DNA of 64,000 bases from Liquidambar formosana (Eukaryota; Streptophyta; Magnoliopsida; Saxifragales; Altingiaceae): assembly GCA_039720395.1 (NCBI GenBank), contig JBBPBK010000101.1, positions 1-64,000 on the forward strand. Reading direction: 5' to 3'. Under the pieces are notes generated by a model, which did not search any database, was not told the DNA's origin, and worked only from the letters and a program-made list of their open reading frames with translations. The position numbers and the translations under genes are program-made. Below are positions 1-10,338 of this stretch, piece after piece. Numbering within the stretch: position 1 is the stretch's first letter; the number at the start of each line of letters is the position of its first letter.

Positions 1-25
1 TTCAGCTTCACAAAATCCTGACTTA

Positions 26-1057
26 GGCCCTGTTTGGCTAAGCTTTTAGATGGTCAAAAATCACTTGTGAACTTAAAATCACTTTTGTCTTGTTTGGTAG
101 TCTAAATCATAATCACTTCTAAGCTCAAAAAGTGATTCTATAATAAGCAGACTGCCATAAGCTTTTAGTTAGAAGCTGGTTCAGCTTTTACGGAGGATTT
201 TAATAACTTTCATATTTTCAAAACTACCATTAATGCCTTGAGTATGGAAACAATTTTTCCACCCATATCTTTTAACAAAACGATAATAACCCCACTTCAG
301 ACCCAAGTCCTCTCCTTTCTTGCGGTTGTGCTCCTCTCTCCTGCTGGCATCAATGTCTTGGTAACTTCAACCAACTTGGACCTGTTCGATCCTAATTTAA
401 ACTTCAAATCTTTTTTTTTTCTCCCTTCATACATTCATTCATTTATACTTATTGAATTTTTTCAAGAATTGATTCCATAAAATTTGGATTTGTAATAAAA
501 AAAATCAATTCATGCTCCTCTTTCTTTCTTTCTTTCTTTTTTTTTTTTTTATAAGCAAGAAAAAAAAAATTAAAAAAAAAAACGTGAGCAAAATCCCTAG
601 TAATACACCTTTGTGGGGTTGGACGAGAGGTCAAGTCTTGTGTGTGTTTTCCAAAGGTTATCATTTTAATGCATTGCCACTCTTGCTATTTGTGTGGTTA
701 TGAGATGTGTCACCTAGGTTGTTAGGGGAATAGTCTGAGCTCAAATTTCGATAAAAATATGGCCTAGGGTACCCTCAATCATTAATATTTTTAATATAAA
801 AAAAAAAAATCACTACTATACCAATAGAGCAAAAAAAAAAAAAAAAAAATCATTTATTATAAGGACAGTTCAGTCAATTTGGGGTTATAACAACTACAAC
901 AAATGTTCTTCCCAAACAGACAAAAATCACTTTAAACTCTAACAGCACTTTGGAATATAGTTTCCCACAGAGACTGATTCCTTTTGCTACTCGTAACTTC
1001 TGATTCTTTTTCTGCTTTTGCCTAAAAGCAAAAGCTACAGTTTTCCCAAACAAGGCC
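26..1057. mobile_element. Harbinger/Tourist-type non-autonomous DNA transposon (MITE-like)
   Basis: The left end GGCCCTGTTTGG and the right end CCAAACAAGGCC form terminal inverted repeats with one mismatch. They are flanked directly by TTA at 23-25 and 1058-1060. TTA target duplications and GGC..GTTTGG termini are typical of PIF/Harbinger (Tourist) elements. The interior has no transposase. It is rich in homopolymer runs (A/T around 530-590 and 790-850), which suggests at least one older poly-A insertion inside. At about 1 kb it is long for a MITE, so it may be a deletion derivative carrying later insertions. Confidence 0.75.
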
Positions 1058-1141
1058 TTAAACGTAACACCAGAAACACAACCAGAAGTCTAGCATCCAA
1101 CGTTTTTAAATATCCAGAATCAGCCCTTTACAATTGAGGAT

Positions 1142-1585
1142 TCTATGATATACAATTTTGCAAACGCAATAGCGGCAGCTAAAGGACTCATCACTTTTTG
1201 TGATGAAAGAGTATTGGGTGTGTAATCTGACTTGGACATAATAAGATACTCCATGGCTTTAAACGTGCAGGCTCCTACGGTTACCTCTATCATGGCACGG
1301 TGTTTCCATGCCAGAACTGTGGAAGTCTAAGGTCTATGTGACCAGGTCACCCGCCTTCAGGGGTTGCTCAATGGGGCCTATCGAAGGATGAGAGTTTTGA
1401 GAGAGGAAAACAGAGAATTACAAAGGATAGTAGACTCCTATTCTAACAATCTCCAACCAAAGGTCAATGCATTGGAAAGGCTTGGAGGGCAAATCATTGA
1501 ACAACATAAAAAAATTTTGAACGGCCCGTAGAGTCAACCTCCAGCTGATCCTTCTGGTTCAACTCAAAATGCTACTATTGAGTAG
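1142..1585 (+). pseudogene. Decayed coiled-coil protein remnant, unclassified
   Basis: One frame stays readable over about 145 codons, interrupted by TAA at 1223 and 1328 and TAG at 1529. It has no convincing start. The middle (about 1370-1530) reads as a charged coiled coil with the core LREENRELQRIVDSYSNN and regular leucines. The part before it is alanine-rich, and a short proline-rich tail ends at TAG 1583-1585. Unbroken codon sense around just three stops argues for a former gene. The coiled coil could belong to a retroelement gag-like or caulimovirid-like protein, but no diagnostic motif is visible, so I leave the family open. Confidence 0.35.
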
Positions 1586-2579
1586 CAAAAATCTGTAACC
1601 TGCTATATCTTGTATAAAATGTCTGTAATCAAATCATGGTTATTATATTTTTATTTGCATCAGGAATGCTAGCATATGGATCGGAACAAGTTATCCCTTT
1701 ATCATTTTCTTGACAAAACTTGAATAAATATAGAAAACAGAATATAATGCTCACAAATATATATCAGGAAAATCATTGCAACTGAAATACATAATCAAAT
1801 GAACTTTTTCTAAGAAAATAGAGTAAACAGAAATATATGGTATGATTTCTCCCTGAATACTAACTTCTATTCTTTCATATATTTGTTTGGACAAAATTTA
1901 TTGATCATAAAGAGTGAGCATCAACATTATCATCAAAGGCAGATTTAGGAGAAATATCAGAAATGGAGACGTGGCTATAACCAGAATCTTTTTATGAAAA
2001 CAAAAATCTAGTATCCATTCGAATAGTGTGATGAGGAACATGTAGTATAGAAGAAACAGGAGAAAAGGAAGAAGACGTCGTAAATGAATCAAGAAATTCA
2101 TTGTTGCAGAGACAAAGATTTTTGAAAAAGAACAGTTGTGATTTTATAGAAGAGACCTCACGGCTATGAATAGTAGCCCCAACGACTAGAAACTGTGATC
2201 TTAACGGTTGTATATAAAGCGGTGTTAGTATTAACGTTTTTAAAAGCGTTGTTACTTATAACATATTCAATATATAGAAAAAATATGTTAATTGGTATGG
2301 ACGTATCTATTACCAATTAAATGGTGAATTATCCCACTAGGATCCTCAAAGAAATAGCAATATGAATAATGTCTACACTATTTGGAATATTAAGACAATT
2401 TATAGATCGACTAAATTATTATAACAAAAAATCGTTTCAATATATTTTTTTTTATGGATGCTTGGTATAAATTTATGAAATGTCAATTCGTATGAAAATA
2501 CTTACGTGACTAGTGTTTATCTCAAACACTTATCTAGCTTGTAGGTTTATTCTATAAACCTTTGCTTATTTCTTCAGTG
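1586..2579. other. AT-rich intergenic stretch, no gene seen
   Basis: Stops are frequent in all frames and the short open frames have no recognisable protein features. A TATA-like string (tatataaagc) occurs near 2210, with no gene following it. Confidence 0.5.
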
Positions 2580-2790
2580 TCATTCCACTTCTGGTGGTTT
2601 GATATTTCATTGTTCCACTTCGATCTAGTGGTTTGGTATTTCACTAATCCACTTCTGGTGGTTTGGTATTCCACTTCTGGTGGTTTGGTATTGTATTGGT
2701 ATTGTATTATTCTACTTCTGATGGTTTGGTATGTCATTAGTCCACTTATGGTGGTTTAGTATTCCATTATTCCACTTCTAGTGGTTCTTA
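2580..2790. repeat. Minisatellite, about 30-bp unit, seven degenerate copies
   Basis: The core CCACTTCTGGTGGTTTGGTA recurs with starts at 2585, 2615, 2649, 2671, 2712, 2742 and 2772, giving spacings of 30, 34, 22, 41, 30 and 30 bp. Each core holds the near-palindrome CCACTTCTGGTGG. The open frames that cross it on both strands are low-complexity by-products and not genes. Confidence 0.85.
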
Positions 2791-2811
2791 TCATAGAATG
2801 ACATGCTTTAA

Positions 2812-2936
2812 GCTGACACAGTGAAGTTACCAGTCAATCTGAGAGAAGTTGACTGACAATAGAGGTGAAGTTGACAGTTAATTCGAAAAATAACAACAGC
2901 AGATTTTTGTGTGTTCTTCTATTCTAACCATAGCAA
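2812..2936. repeat. Degenerate copy of a segment also present at 6917-7040
   Basis: Both places share, in order, a cacagtg-agttaccagtca block, a gaagttg block, an aattgacagt-like block and a gcagattttgtgt-like block over about 120 bp. The second copy lies inside the solo LTR at 4241-9742, on the transcribed side of its TATA box. This copy is therefore probably a fragment of a related LTR leader. Confidence 0.4.
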
Positions 2937-3095
2937 AAATGAAAGTTCACCCATTAATTTTCAACAAAATTTTACCAACATCTAAAAAAGTTGCATGACA
3001 CATAATAGAGAAATATATTACTCAATTTAATTTGGTCATCATTGACCATCACTTTATTCAATTAAATTGAAACATTATTCATCATTTTTAAAACT

Positions 3096-3428
3096 TCAGG
3101 TTTTGAAATTTGTCTCTTACTTCAAGAAGAGAAATATGAATAATAACCCCTTTCTTTTAATAGAAAATTTCAGGCTTTTATATTAATATCTTGCTTTAGG
3201 AAGAGGATATATGAACAACAACTTTTCTTATAGAAAATTTTGGGGATTCAAATTTGTTTCCTGCTTCAGGAAGATAACATGTAAATAATAACTTTTCGTA
3301 TAAAAAATTCAAGTTTTCAAATCCTTATCTTACTTCAAGAAGAGAAAATAAATCATCACTCCTTTATTTATTTATAAAAGTTCAGGTTTTATTTTTAATC
3401 TTCTCTTACTTCAAAAAGAGAAGAGAAG
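3096..3428. repeat. Tandem repeat, 69-74-bp unit, about 4.6 copies
   Basis: Units start at about 3096, 3170, 3240, 3309 and 3382. Each contains a tcaggtttt-like start, a cttacttcaagaagaga-like middle and an aataataactttt-tatagaaaatt-like end. The copies are clearly diverged, so the array is old. It lies next to the Copia-like LTR at 3590-3831, on the side where that element's internal region would be. Confidence 0.75.
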
Positions 3429-3473
3429 ATGGATTCCTCCATTTAAGATATATAATTTAGAGTAAAAACCAAT

Positions 3474-3527
3474 CCACAACCAAATTGGTTAAGAGCATAC
3501 CAACTTACCACAACCAAATTGGTTAAG
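3474..3527. repeat. 20-bp direct repeat, two perfect copies
   Basis: The string CCACAACCAAATTGGTTAAG occurs at 3474-3493 and again at 3508-3527. Each copy holds the palindrome-like AACCAAATTGGTT. It sits about 60 bp from the Copia-like LTR. Confidence 0.85.
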
Positions 3528-3589
3528 AAAGAAGATGGTGGTAGTATGATATTGCGCACAAAATCCTTGAGCAATTCGTGCTGATAATG

Positions 3590-3831
3590 TGTTGTAAAAC
3601 TAAGAATTTAGAACAAGAGGAAATAAAAAGAACAAGAAATTCTCATTCTTTCATTTCATTCATCTTTTTGAATCATCCGTATGATATGTATTTATAACAG
3701 AAGCCTTATATAAGCTTCAAATGAATGTAATTTGAAGATAAGATGCACTTGACTAAGTGCTCCACTTATGGAAGTGGAATTAGTGATTCTTGCATTATGG
3801 AGTGGTGGGACGTCCACTATTATTTACAACA
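3590..3831 (-). mobile_element. Copia-like LTR (single, 242 bp)
   Basis: The ends are TGTTGTAAA and TTTACAACA, so the LTR begins TG, ends CA and has 9-bp inverted termini. On the minus strand a TATA string (CTTATATAAGG) lies mid-LTR. Just outside the minus-strand 3' end follows CATTATCAGCACG, which resembles the primer-site region next to LTRs of a common plant Copia group. That suggests a 5' LTR of a minus-strand element whose body is lost or unrecognisable. Alternatively it is a solo LTR, since the flanks taatg and taata match at four of five bases. Confidence 0.6.
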
Positions 3832-4062
3832 TAATATTCATTTTTCTAATAATTTGGGCAAGTATCTTGGGTGTCCAATGATCAAAGACATTTCACTAAG
3901 GTATGTTTAGGAGCTTTCTAATAAAGCATTGTCGTTTGCAAGTGGGAGTGTAAAATTAAATTTGGCCCACTAACTCGTGGCCCATCTCTGTTTAGCCCAA
4001 AACATTGGGCCATGCTCGGCTTAATTAAGCCCAGTCTAATCCTAGCCCAATCTTTAAGAAGT

Positions 4063-4240
4063 GAGGGCACCTCTATTGGCACCTGAAGACTTATTTTAGG
4101 GTCTCAAACTCCTATGGTTTCTTAAGGTTTTATGGAAAATATATAAGGTTTAATGAAAACTGCCCATTTAATCTATTAGAAAACATAATTTTTAGCAAAT
4201 TCGTAGAAGAAAATTTTTTCAAAAATTGTCTTTTAAGTAG
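4063..4240. repeat. Left arm of an interrupted fold-back element
   Basis: This segment aligns with the reverse complement of about 9791-9967. Matching blocks include gagggc..tattggca, gaagactta, ctatggtttcttaag, tggaaaatata and the terminal tttaagtag. Removing the solo LTR at 4241-9742 and one 5-bp duplication leaves two arms around a loop of about 45 bp. Weaker matching seems to go further out, to about 4000. Confidence 0.6.
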
Positions 4241-6188
4241 TGTCGCTACCCCAAAAGAGGGAGGGATGGGATGTTTTCCATTCCTATGTTTGGGACGACC
4301 CCGAGGCATTCGTTTCTGGTGGGTGGTGTTGAGTAAGATGGATTCAGTTTCAAGGGCGTCTTGACCGTCCTAGGCATGCGAGCATATCTAGAATTATCAA
4401 GGCTATGGAGTCGCCACCAATTAGGGGTTTGAGGATGTGAATGGGCATCCTATGATTGATTAGAGAGTGGGGTCATCCGAGATCCCAAAATAAGTCCATC
4501 TGAGGTCTTATCATCAATAGGCCCATCTGAGGATCTATTGGAAAAGTTGAATGACTCCTAGTGGTCTGTGAGACTAAAGATTATGGGTAAGGGGGTTTGG
4601 TTACGAGTGGGGAAGGTGTGAGGCACCCCACATCGCCCATTGGAATCCAACGGTTCCCGATTTCAACGATGTTTCTGATTAAAATCCCATTTGGTATTGT
4701 TGATTTCCTATACAAATGATTTGACGTAGAATACCCTTTTGAAGGGTGGTGAATTTGTTATTTTGAAAAGAGATCCTTGAAAGCACTGGAATAAAGTCTT
4801 TTTGAAAGAGTTGGTTTTTAAAGAGCATGCCTTAAGGTTGTGAATGAAAATTGTTTTGAAAGGACCACAAATTCGCCTTCCTTCTCTTAGGTATCTTAGG
4901 TCAAGTTGATTAACTCTAAAGCATCCCTACCTTGCTGCAGTAAAATCATTCCTTTATGAAAGGATGGAAATGGAAATGATGTGAATCCATTTTTAAAGAA
5001 TTAATATCAAGTGCGAACTTCTTTGGGAACCGGAGAAAGCTCAAAACTTTTGAAGTCGAGGGATGGATAAAGAAAAAGGATGCTTTTTGAAAGCTGTTGA
5101 AATGAAGAGGATGTTCCCTTTTGAAGGGAAAAGATTGTCTTTTGAAGACAGGGGTTCCTTTTGAAGGAAGACATGTATTTGGTTGAGGAAAGAACACTTT
5201 TGAAGTGTAAAGGAATTTTGGTTTAAACAAAGCAAAAGTGAAGCCTTATGAATCTCAATCTCAATTGGAAGGAGATCCTGCATAGAATGATGGTGTTTGT
5301 AAAATTGACTTGATTAAGATAATGGTCTTTAGAAAGAAGGCACGCGCCTTTGTAATAAAAAGAATTCGTTCGAGTAATTTTGGAATGAACTCGTCAATTG
5401 AAAACAACACGCATGTCAACAACTTGCTTGTTGGCAAGTGGTCCTTTATGAATCAAAAATCTTTATTTGGTAAAGATGGTAATGTTGTCAAGAATGATTT
5501 GGAGACAATGGTCTTATGCATGTATGGATCTTTCAGCAAGGATTTAAGATGTAATGAATCACTTTCAATTTTAAAAGATTCTTTGAAAAGGTACTTGGAG
5601 CTTTTGAAGCATAAAAATGATTAGGAGGAATTTAAATCATGGCGCGCACTAGGATTAATTGAGTAAAATGCAACCCATCCAATCTCACAAGGATTAAGAT
5701 TTTACTACATGACACAGGGACACGCAAGAGTTTCTGGACTTGGGGTAAGGTGATTCATTGGAATCTGGTGGGTCAATCGATTAAGTCCATTTGATGGTGA
5801 TAAGCTATTATGCTATGAATGAGTTTTTAAGCATTTGATGCCGTAAACTTTTATCCATGACATGATAGATTATCTCGAGGCATTAGTTGTATCTTGTTTA
5901 CATGGGAATAGAACTGAAATATCAACATAGCATGAAATTTCAAGATAAGCACATCGAAAATGTCGAAAGGTGTATAAGCATAATCAACCTTGGCAAGGCT
6001 TGGAATTCATGAATGCGATGTTTATTGCTTTGAAAAAACACAAGTATATGTACATAAGATAAAAAGGGTCAAGTGACCACAAAATGAAAAGTTCTCAAGT
6101 ATTAGGTTAAAAGGTCGCAACGACCACAACTCGGAGGGTAGCGAAAAGCCATAGCCTCTAGACAAAGCGGTAAATAAAGCGGTAAATA

Positions 6189-6327
6189 ATTAGAATTTTT
6201 AGGGGCAAGAGTCGAAACGACCACACAACCCGGAGGATTCAACCTCGAAAGTAGTTAATAGTTAGAATTTTTAGGGGCAAGAGTCGCAACGACCACACAA
6301 CTCGGAGGATTCAACCTCGAAAGTAAA
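6189..6327. repeat. Direct duplication of about 70 bp within LTR I
   Basis: A ttagaatttttaggggcaag block, followed by gagtcg-aacgaccacacaac-cggaggattcaacctcgaaagta, occurs twice in a row with two or three differences. A related gtcgcaacgaccacaactcgg block precedes it at about 6114. It lies in the U5 part of the LTR. Confidence 0.8.
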
Positions 6328-7329
6328 AGAAAGAAAAAAAGAAGCCTACTGCGCCTCATATCAAGAGCGTGTAGGGGCCGTAGCCGTGGAAACAAGAAGA
6401 GGTTAGTGTAAACAATATGCATGTACGCATGAACCTAACCTTGCCAAATTTGATTTTGTTTAAACATTCTCTCAATCTTTAGTCATGCTTAAATTTCCAT
6501 TTCACACATCATATATGCAAACTCTCATGCAATAAAAGGAAATGAAAATGGGTGCTAGCAACCTACTGGAATGGTTTGCAAGCATTGGGTGGTTTAGGGT
6601 CTCCCTGCCTTTAACCCACCATACAAGAGTTGATCCCTTCAAGACACGTGTTAGGAGACCCATGTACGTACTTGGGCTAAGGTAGGGAGGGCGACAATTA
6701 CATATTAAGGCTGCAAGAAATAATGGTAAGCTTAATAGGAAATTAAACTAAGAAAGCTTAGGAATTAATTTTAAAAGGGAAGCTCACCTAGTGTAGGTGA
6801 TTTCACCTTAGCTTTGACCAAGTTAGGCTTGAGTGCTTGAAATCCTCTTTTGAGAAGCTCCTTTGATGATTCCAAGTGTGCTTGGAAAGTGGTGGAGTGA
6901 AATAGGGAAGGAAAGTGGGGTCACAGTGGAGTTACCAGTCAGCAGACGTGAAGTTGTCACTCAGCAGATACGAAATTGACAGTCCTTCTGTAGTAAAACT
7001 GCAGCAGAATTTGTGTCTTTTATGCTATCCAAATGGAACTTGGATGGTTCAAGCCTTGGCTTTTCCTCCAAGAACAGCCCCAAATATGTGTGAAAGGGTT
7101 CTTGAGAGGATGTGTGGTAGATTTCTTCTTGTGGTGGGTGGAATTGGATTGGATTTTGGATTGGATGGATTAGTGTTTAGAATGGTTTTTTTTTTTATGG
7201 AATGATTAGTGCATGGGCTAGTGTGAGGATGAAATGGATTAAAGCTTCCTAATTGAGTGTGGGAAAGATGGAATAAGGCTAAGGATTAAGAGGTTTGGAA
7301 ATTGGCCCTTAATACATAGAAATGGGGGC

Positions 7330-7338
7330 TATTTATAG
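7330..7338 (-). promoter_or_regulatory. TATA box of LTR I
   Basis: Plus strand tatttatag reads CTATAAATA on the transcribed strand. The same string in the same orientation occurs in LTRs A, B, C and F. The 162-bp array lies upstream of it. Confidence 0.6.
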
Positions 7339-7477
7339 GGAAATTTGGACTTTTAGGGGTAAAATGGACATTTAGAGGGGTATTTTGGTCACATGGGACG
7401 TGGAGGGTATTTAGGCATCGTTTGCTGAAGGAATTACCTCATTTGATGAGGGCAAGATGGTCTAAAAGTGGCAAAAG

Positions 7478-7625
7478 GACAAACTACCCAGCCATGCTGG
7501 CCTGGCCAGCGTGGAAAACAGTCCCATCCAGGCAGTTGGATTTCGGCTGCAGAAGGCTGTAGGGATCTGTAGAGCCGAAAGCAAGATTTTTTCACGCTGG
7601 TTTGGGCAGCGTGGGCACACTTATC
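7478..7625. promoter_or_regulatory. Inverted-repeat cluster upstream of the LTR I TATA box
   Basis: Two stems overlap here: CAGCGTGGAAAA (about 7508) with TTTTTTCACGCTG (about 7590), and TTCGGCT (about 7541) with AGCCGAA (about 7574). The segment is much richer in G and C than its surroundings. It lies about 140-290 bp upstream of the TATA box on the transcribed strand, a placement also seen in the other LTRs of the window. Confidence 0.45.
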
Positions 7626-7937
7626 CCACATTTGTGATGATTTCTTATCATCACACATGGGAACTTGTGTTTTTCGGGTAGTGTGCCCTTCTAGAAGCTG
7701 TGGGGCCGCTGTAGTGGGCCTAGGGTGGTGGTTTGCCCCACTGTGGGGTAGTACGATCGCGTGATCGCATTCGATCGATGATCGGGTAAAATCCGACCGT
7801 TGATCTTGAATGGGGATTGAAACTTTGGGTCCCCAAACTTAGTTTAGGACCAAAGAGTGGAGTGTGCGCTCTTTTGGGTGGGATTGAATGGCTCGGATGC
7901 AAGCATGATGCTCGTAAGGCTCTGCAATTAGGGTTTT

Positions 7938-9557
7938 GTTGATCGTGAGCCGAATGAGGCCCGATCTTCGATCAAATGATCCTATATTGATCTTCAGGGG
8001 TTGAATTGAAGATCCAACGGTCGGTTTGACCATTGGATGAGAAATTGTGAGGAATTGAACCACCTAAAGTTGTATTAGGGGTTCGGTTCTGGGCGATTTG
8101 GGGATCGGAGGGCTCATGCCTTCTGATTCTCAATCAAATGGTCCTAGACCGCTCTAGGGATGTTGAATTGAAGATCCTACGGTTGGATTGATCATCGGAT
8201 CGAAGATTATTAGGAATTGAACCACCTAGTGTTGGATCAAGGGTTCGATTTGGGGGAAATTGGGGATCGGAGGGCTCGCGCCTTCTGATTCCCAATCAAA
8301 TGATCCTAGACCGCTCTAGGGATGTTTAATTGAAGATCTTACGGTTGAATTGGCCGTTGGATCAAAGATTGTTGGAGATTGAACCACCTAGTACCGATTT
8401 AGGAGTTCAATTTAGGGGAAATTGGGGATCAGAGGGCTCGTGGCTTGTGATTCCCAATCAAATGATCCTGGACATCTCTAGGGATGTTGAATTGAAGATC
8501 CTACAGTTGAATTGGCAGTTGGATCAAAGATTGTTGGAGATTGAACCACCTAGTACCGATTTAGGGGTTCAATTTGGGGGAAATTGGGGATCGGAGGGCT
8601 CGTGCCTTCTGATTCCCAATCAAATGATCCTAGACCATTCTAGGGATGTTTAATTGAAGATCCTACGGTTGCATTAGCCGTTGGATAAAATATTATTGGA
8701 GATCGAACCACCTAGTACCAATTCAGGGATTCGATTTGGGGGAAATTGGGGATCGGAGGGCTCATGTCTTCTGATTCCCAATCAAATGATCCTAGACCAC
8801 TCTAGGGATGTTGAATTGAAGATCCTATGTTTGGATTAGCCGTTGGATCAAAGATTGTTGGAGATTGAACCACCTAGTACCGATTTAGGGGTTTAATTTG
8901 GGGGAAATTGGGGATCGGAGGGCTCATGCCTTGTGATTCCCAATCAAATGATCCTAGACCGCTCTACGCATGTTGAATTGAAGATCCTACGGTTGAATCG
9001 GCCGTTGGATCAAAGATTATTGGAGATCGAACCACCTAGTACCGATTTGGGGGTTTGATTTGGAGGAAATTGGGGATCGGAGGGCTCGTGCCTTTTGATC
9101 CCCAATAAAATGATCCTAGACCGCTCTAGAGATGTTGAATTGAAGATCCTACAGTTGAATTGGCCGTTGGATCAAAGATTGTGGGAGATCGAACCACCTA
9201 GTACCGATTTAAGGGTTCGATTTGGGAGAAATTGGGGATCGAAGGGCTTGTGCCTTTTGATTCCCAATCAAATGATCCTAGACCGCTCTAGGCATGTTGA
9301 ATTGAAGATCCTATGGTTTAATTGGCCGTTGGATCAAAGATTGTTGGAGATTGAACCACCTAGTGCTGATTTAGGGGTTCGATTTGGGGGAAATTGGGGA
9401 TCAGAGGGCTCGTGCCTTCTGATTCCCAATTAAATGTTCCTAGACCGCTCTAGGGATGTTGAATTGAAGATCCTACGGTTGGATTGACCGTTGGATCAAA
9501 GATTGTTGGAAATTGAACCACCTAGTGCTGATTTTAGGGGTTCAATTTGGGGTTTTC
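7938..9557. repeat. Satellite-like array: 162-bp unit, nine to ten copies
   Basis: The marker ggggatc(g/a)gagggct starts at 8100, 8262, 8424, 8586, 8748, 8910, 9072, 9234 and 9396, exactly 162 bp apart each time. A more diverged unit precedes them from about 7938. Other unit landmarks are cccaatcaaatgatcctaga, gaattgaagatcctac, gttggatcaaagattgttgg and gaaccacctagt. Units differ mostly by point changes. Since 162 is divisible by three, frames stay open over two units (8330-8653 and 9095-9433), but these are not genes. The array fills most of the U3 of LTR I. Confidence 0.95.
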
Positions 9558-9790
9558 GGGTATCGTGCCCGTTCCTGGCTCTTGGGCCTCAGAAATTGGA
9601 GGTCGAATTGAAAAGAAGCTTTGTCCTAGTGAGTAGGATAGGGTGAATGAAGTTAGGTGCGGAACATGTCCAACCTAATTGTACTGTTAACGGGTTAATC
9701 GATTTTGTCTGGAGGCAGCCCGGCAAAATTTAGGTGTCTACAAGTAGAATTTTTGGATTTTTATAGAAAAAAATACTGTAAATGTCAAAA

Positions 9791-9967
9791 GGTCTACTTA
9801 AATTATAAATTTTGGAAAAACATTCTTTTACAAAGTTATTAAAAGTGATGTTTTAGAAAGGAAATGCGATCAATTTTCATGAAAATATTTTATATTTTTC
9901 ATAAATCTTAAAAAATCATAGTGGGTTGGCAGTGGCAAGTAAGTCTTGGATGCCAATACAGGCCCTC
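9791..9967. repeat. Right arm of the interrupted fold-back element
   Basis: This is the reverse complement of 4063-4240 at the same landmarks, from ctacttaaa at 9793 to gccctc at 9962-9967. The short segment 9748-9790 would be the loop of the original hairpin. Confidence 0.6.
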
Positions 9968-10073
9968 TTAAGACATATGGGTTTGGGTTTGAGATTTAAG
10001 GCCCAACCGGACCCAAAGTTGGCCCACTTTATAGAATATAAAATAATATAAACCCTTTGACCTATGTTCAATC

Positions 10074-10245
10074 GAGAAAAACTTTTATGTAATTGTGATA
10101 TGATCAGGTAGTGTCACAAGCCAATGATAACCAAGCAAAGTGGGATTGTTAGTGTACTTTTTTATCCCACAATTCCACTTTACTTGACCCCGATTGGCTT
10201 ATGACACTACCTGGCCGTGTTACAATTACATAGAAGACTTACTCA
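10074..10245. mobile_element. Mutator-type hairpin MITE, 172 bp
   Basis: Nearly the whole element is an inverted repeat. The left arm has cttttatgtaattgtgat, ggtagtgtcacaagccaat and aaagtgg-attgt; the right arm has the same blocks reversed, around a short loop near 10160. The 9-bp flanks tgttcaatc (10065-10073) and tattcaatc (10246-10254) differ at one base, which fits the 9-bp duplication of Mutator-like elements. It has no coding capacity. A transcript through it would fold into a long, nearly perfect hairpin. Confidence 0.65.
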
Positions 10246-10338
10246 TATTCAATCAAGTTAATAAATAAAGAAAATAAAAAATGGCCAAACAACTGTCCAA
10301 ACTAAGACCATTTTATACACCTATGCGGGCCCTGCACC

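Larger units (their letters stand above)
4241..9742 (-). mobile_element. Solo LTR I, 5.5 kb, gypsy-type, inserted in a fold-back element
   Basis: On the plus strand it begins TGTCGCTACC and ends GGTGTCTACA. The exact duplication agtag lies at 4236-4240 and 9743-9747. On its transcribed strand it begins TGTAGACACC, as does LTR G at 32161. It has a TATA box (ctataaata, minus) at 7330-7338. U3 therefore spans 9742 to about 7340, and R plus U5 runs to 4241. A ggagtcgccacc string at 4409 near the inner end is shared with the solo LTRs A-D. At 5502 bp it is very long; LTRs of this size are known from Ogre/Tat gypsy elements, which is my tentative assignment. No internal domain is present, so it is the product of LTR-LTR recombination. 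Short open frames within it are not genes. Confidence 0.8.

Noticed and set aside
449..703. Short open frames on both strands full of Lys or Phe
   Set aside because: They are translations of homopolymer runs inside the Harbinger-type element.
5310..5624. 104-codon plus-strand frame within LTR I
   Set aside because: It lies inside the LTR, opposite to the direction of transcription, with no family features.
8330..9433. Open frames of 107 and 112 codons (8330-8653, 9095-9433) with internal protein repeats
   Set aside because: They come from the 162-bp DNA array, whose unit is divisible by three; there is no promoter or start context, and the other strand is about equally open.
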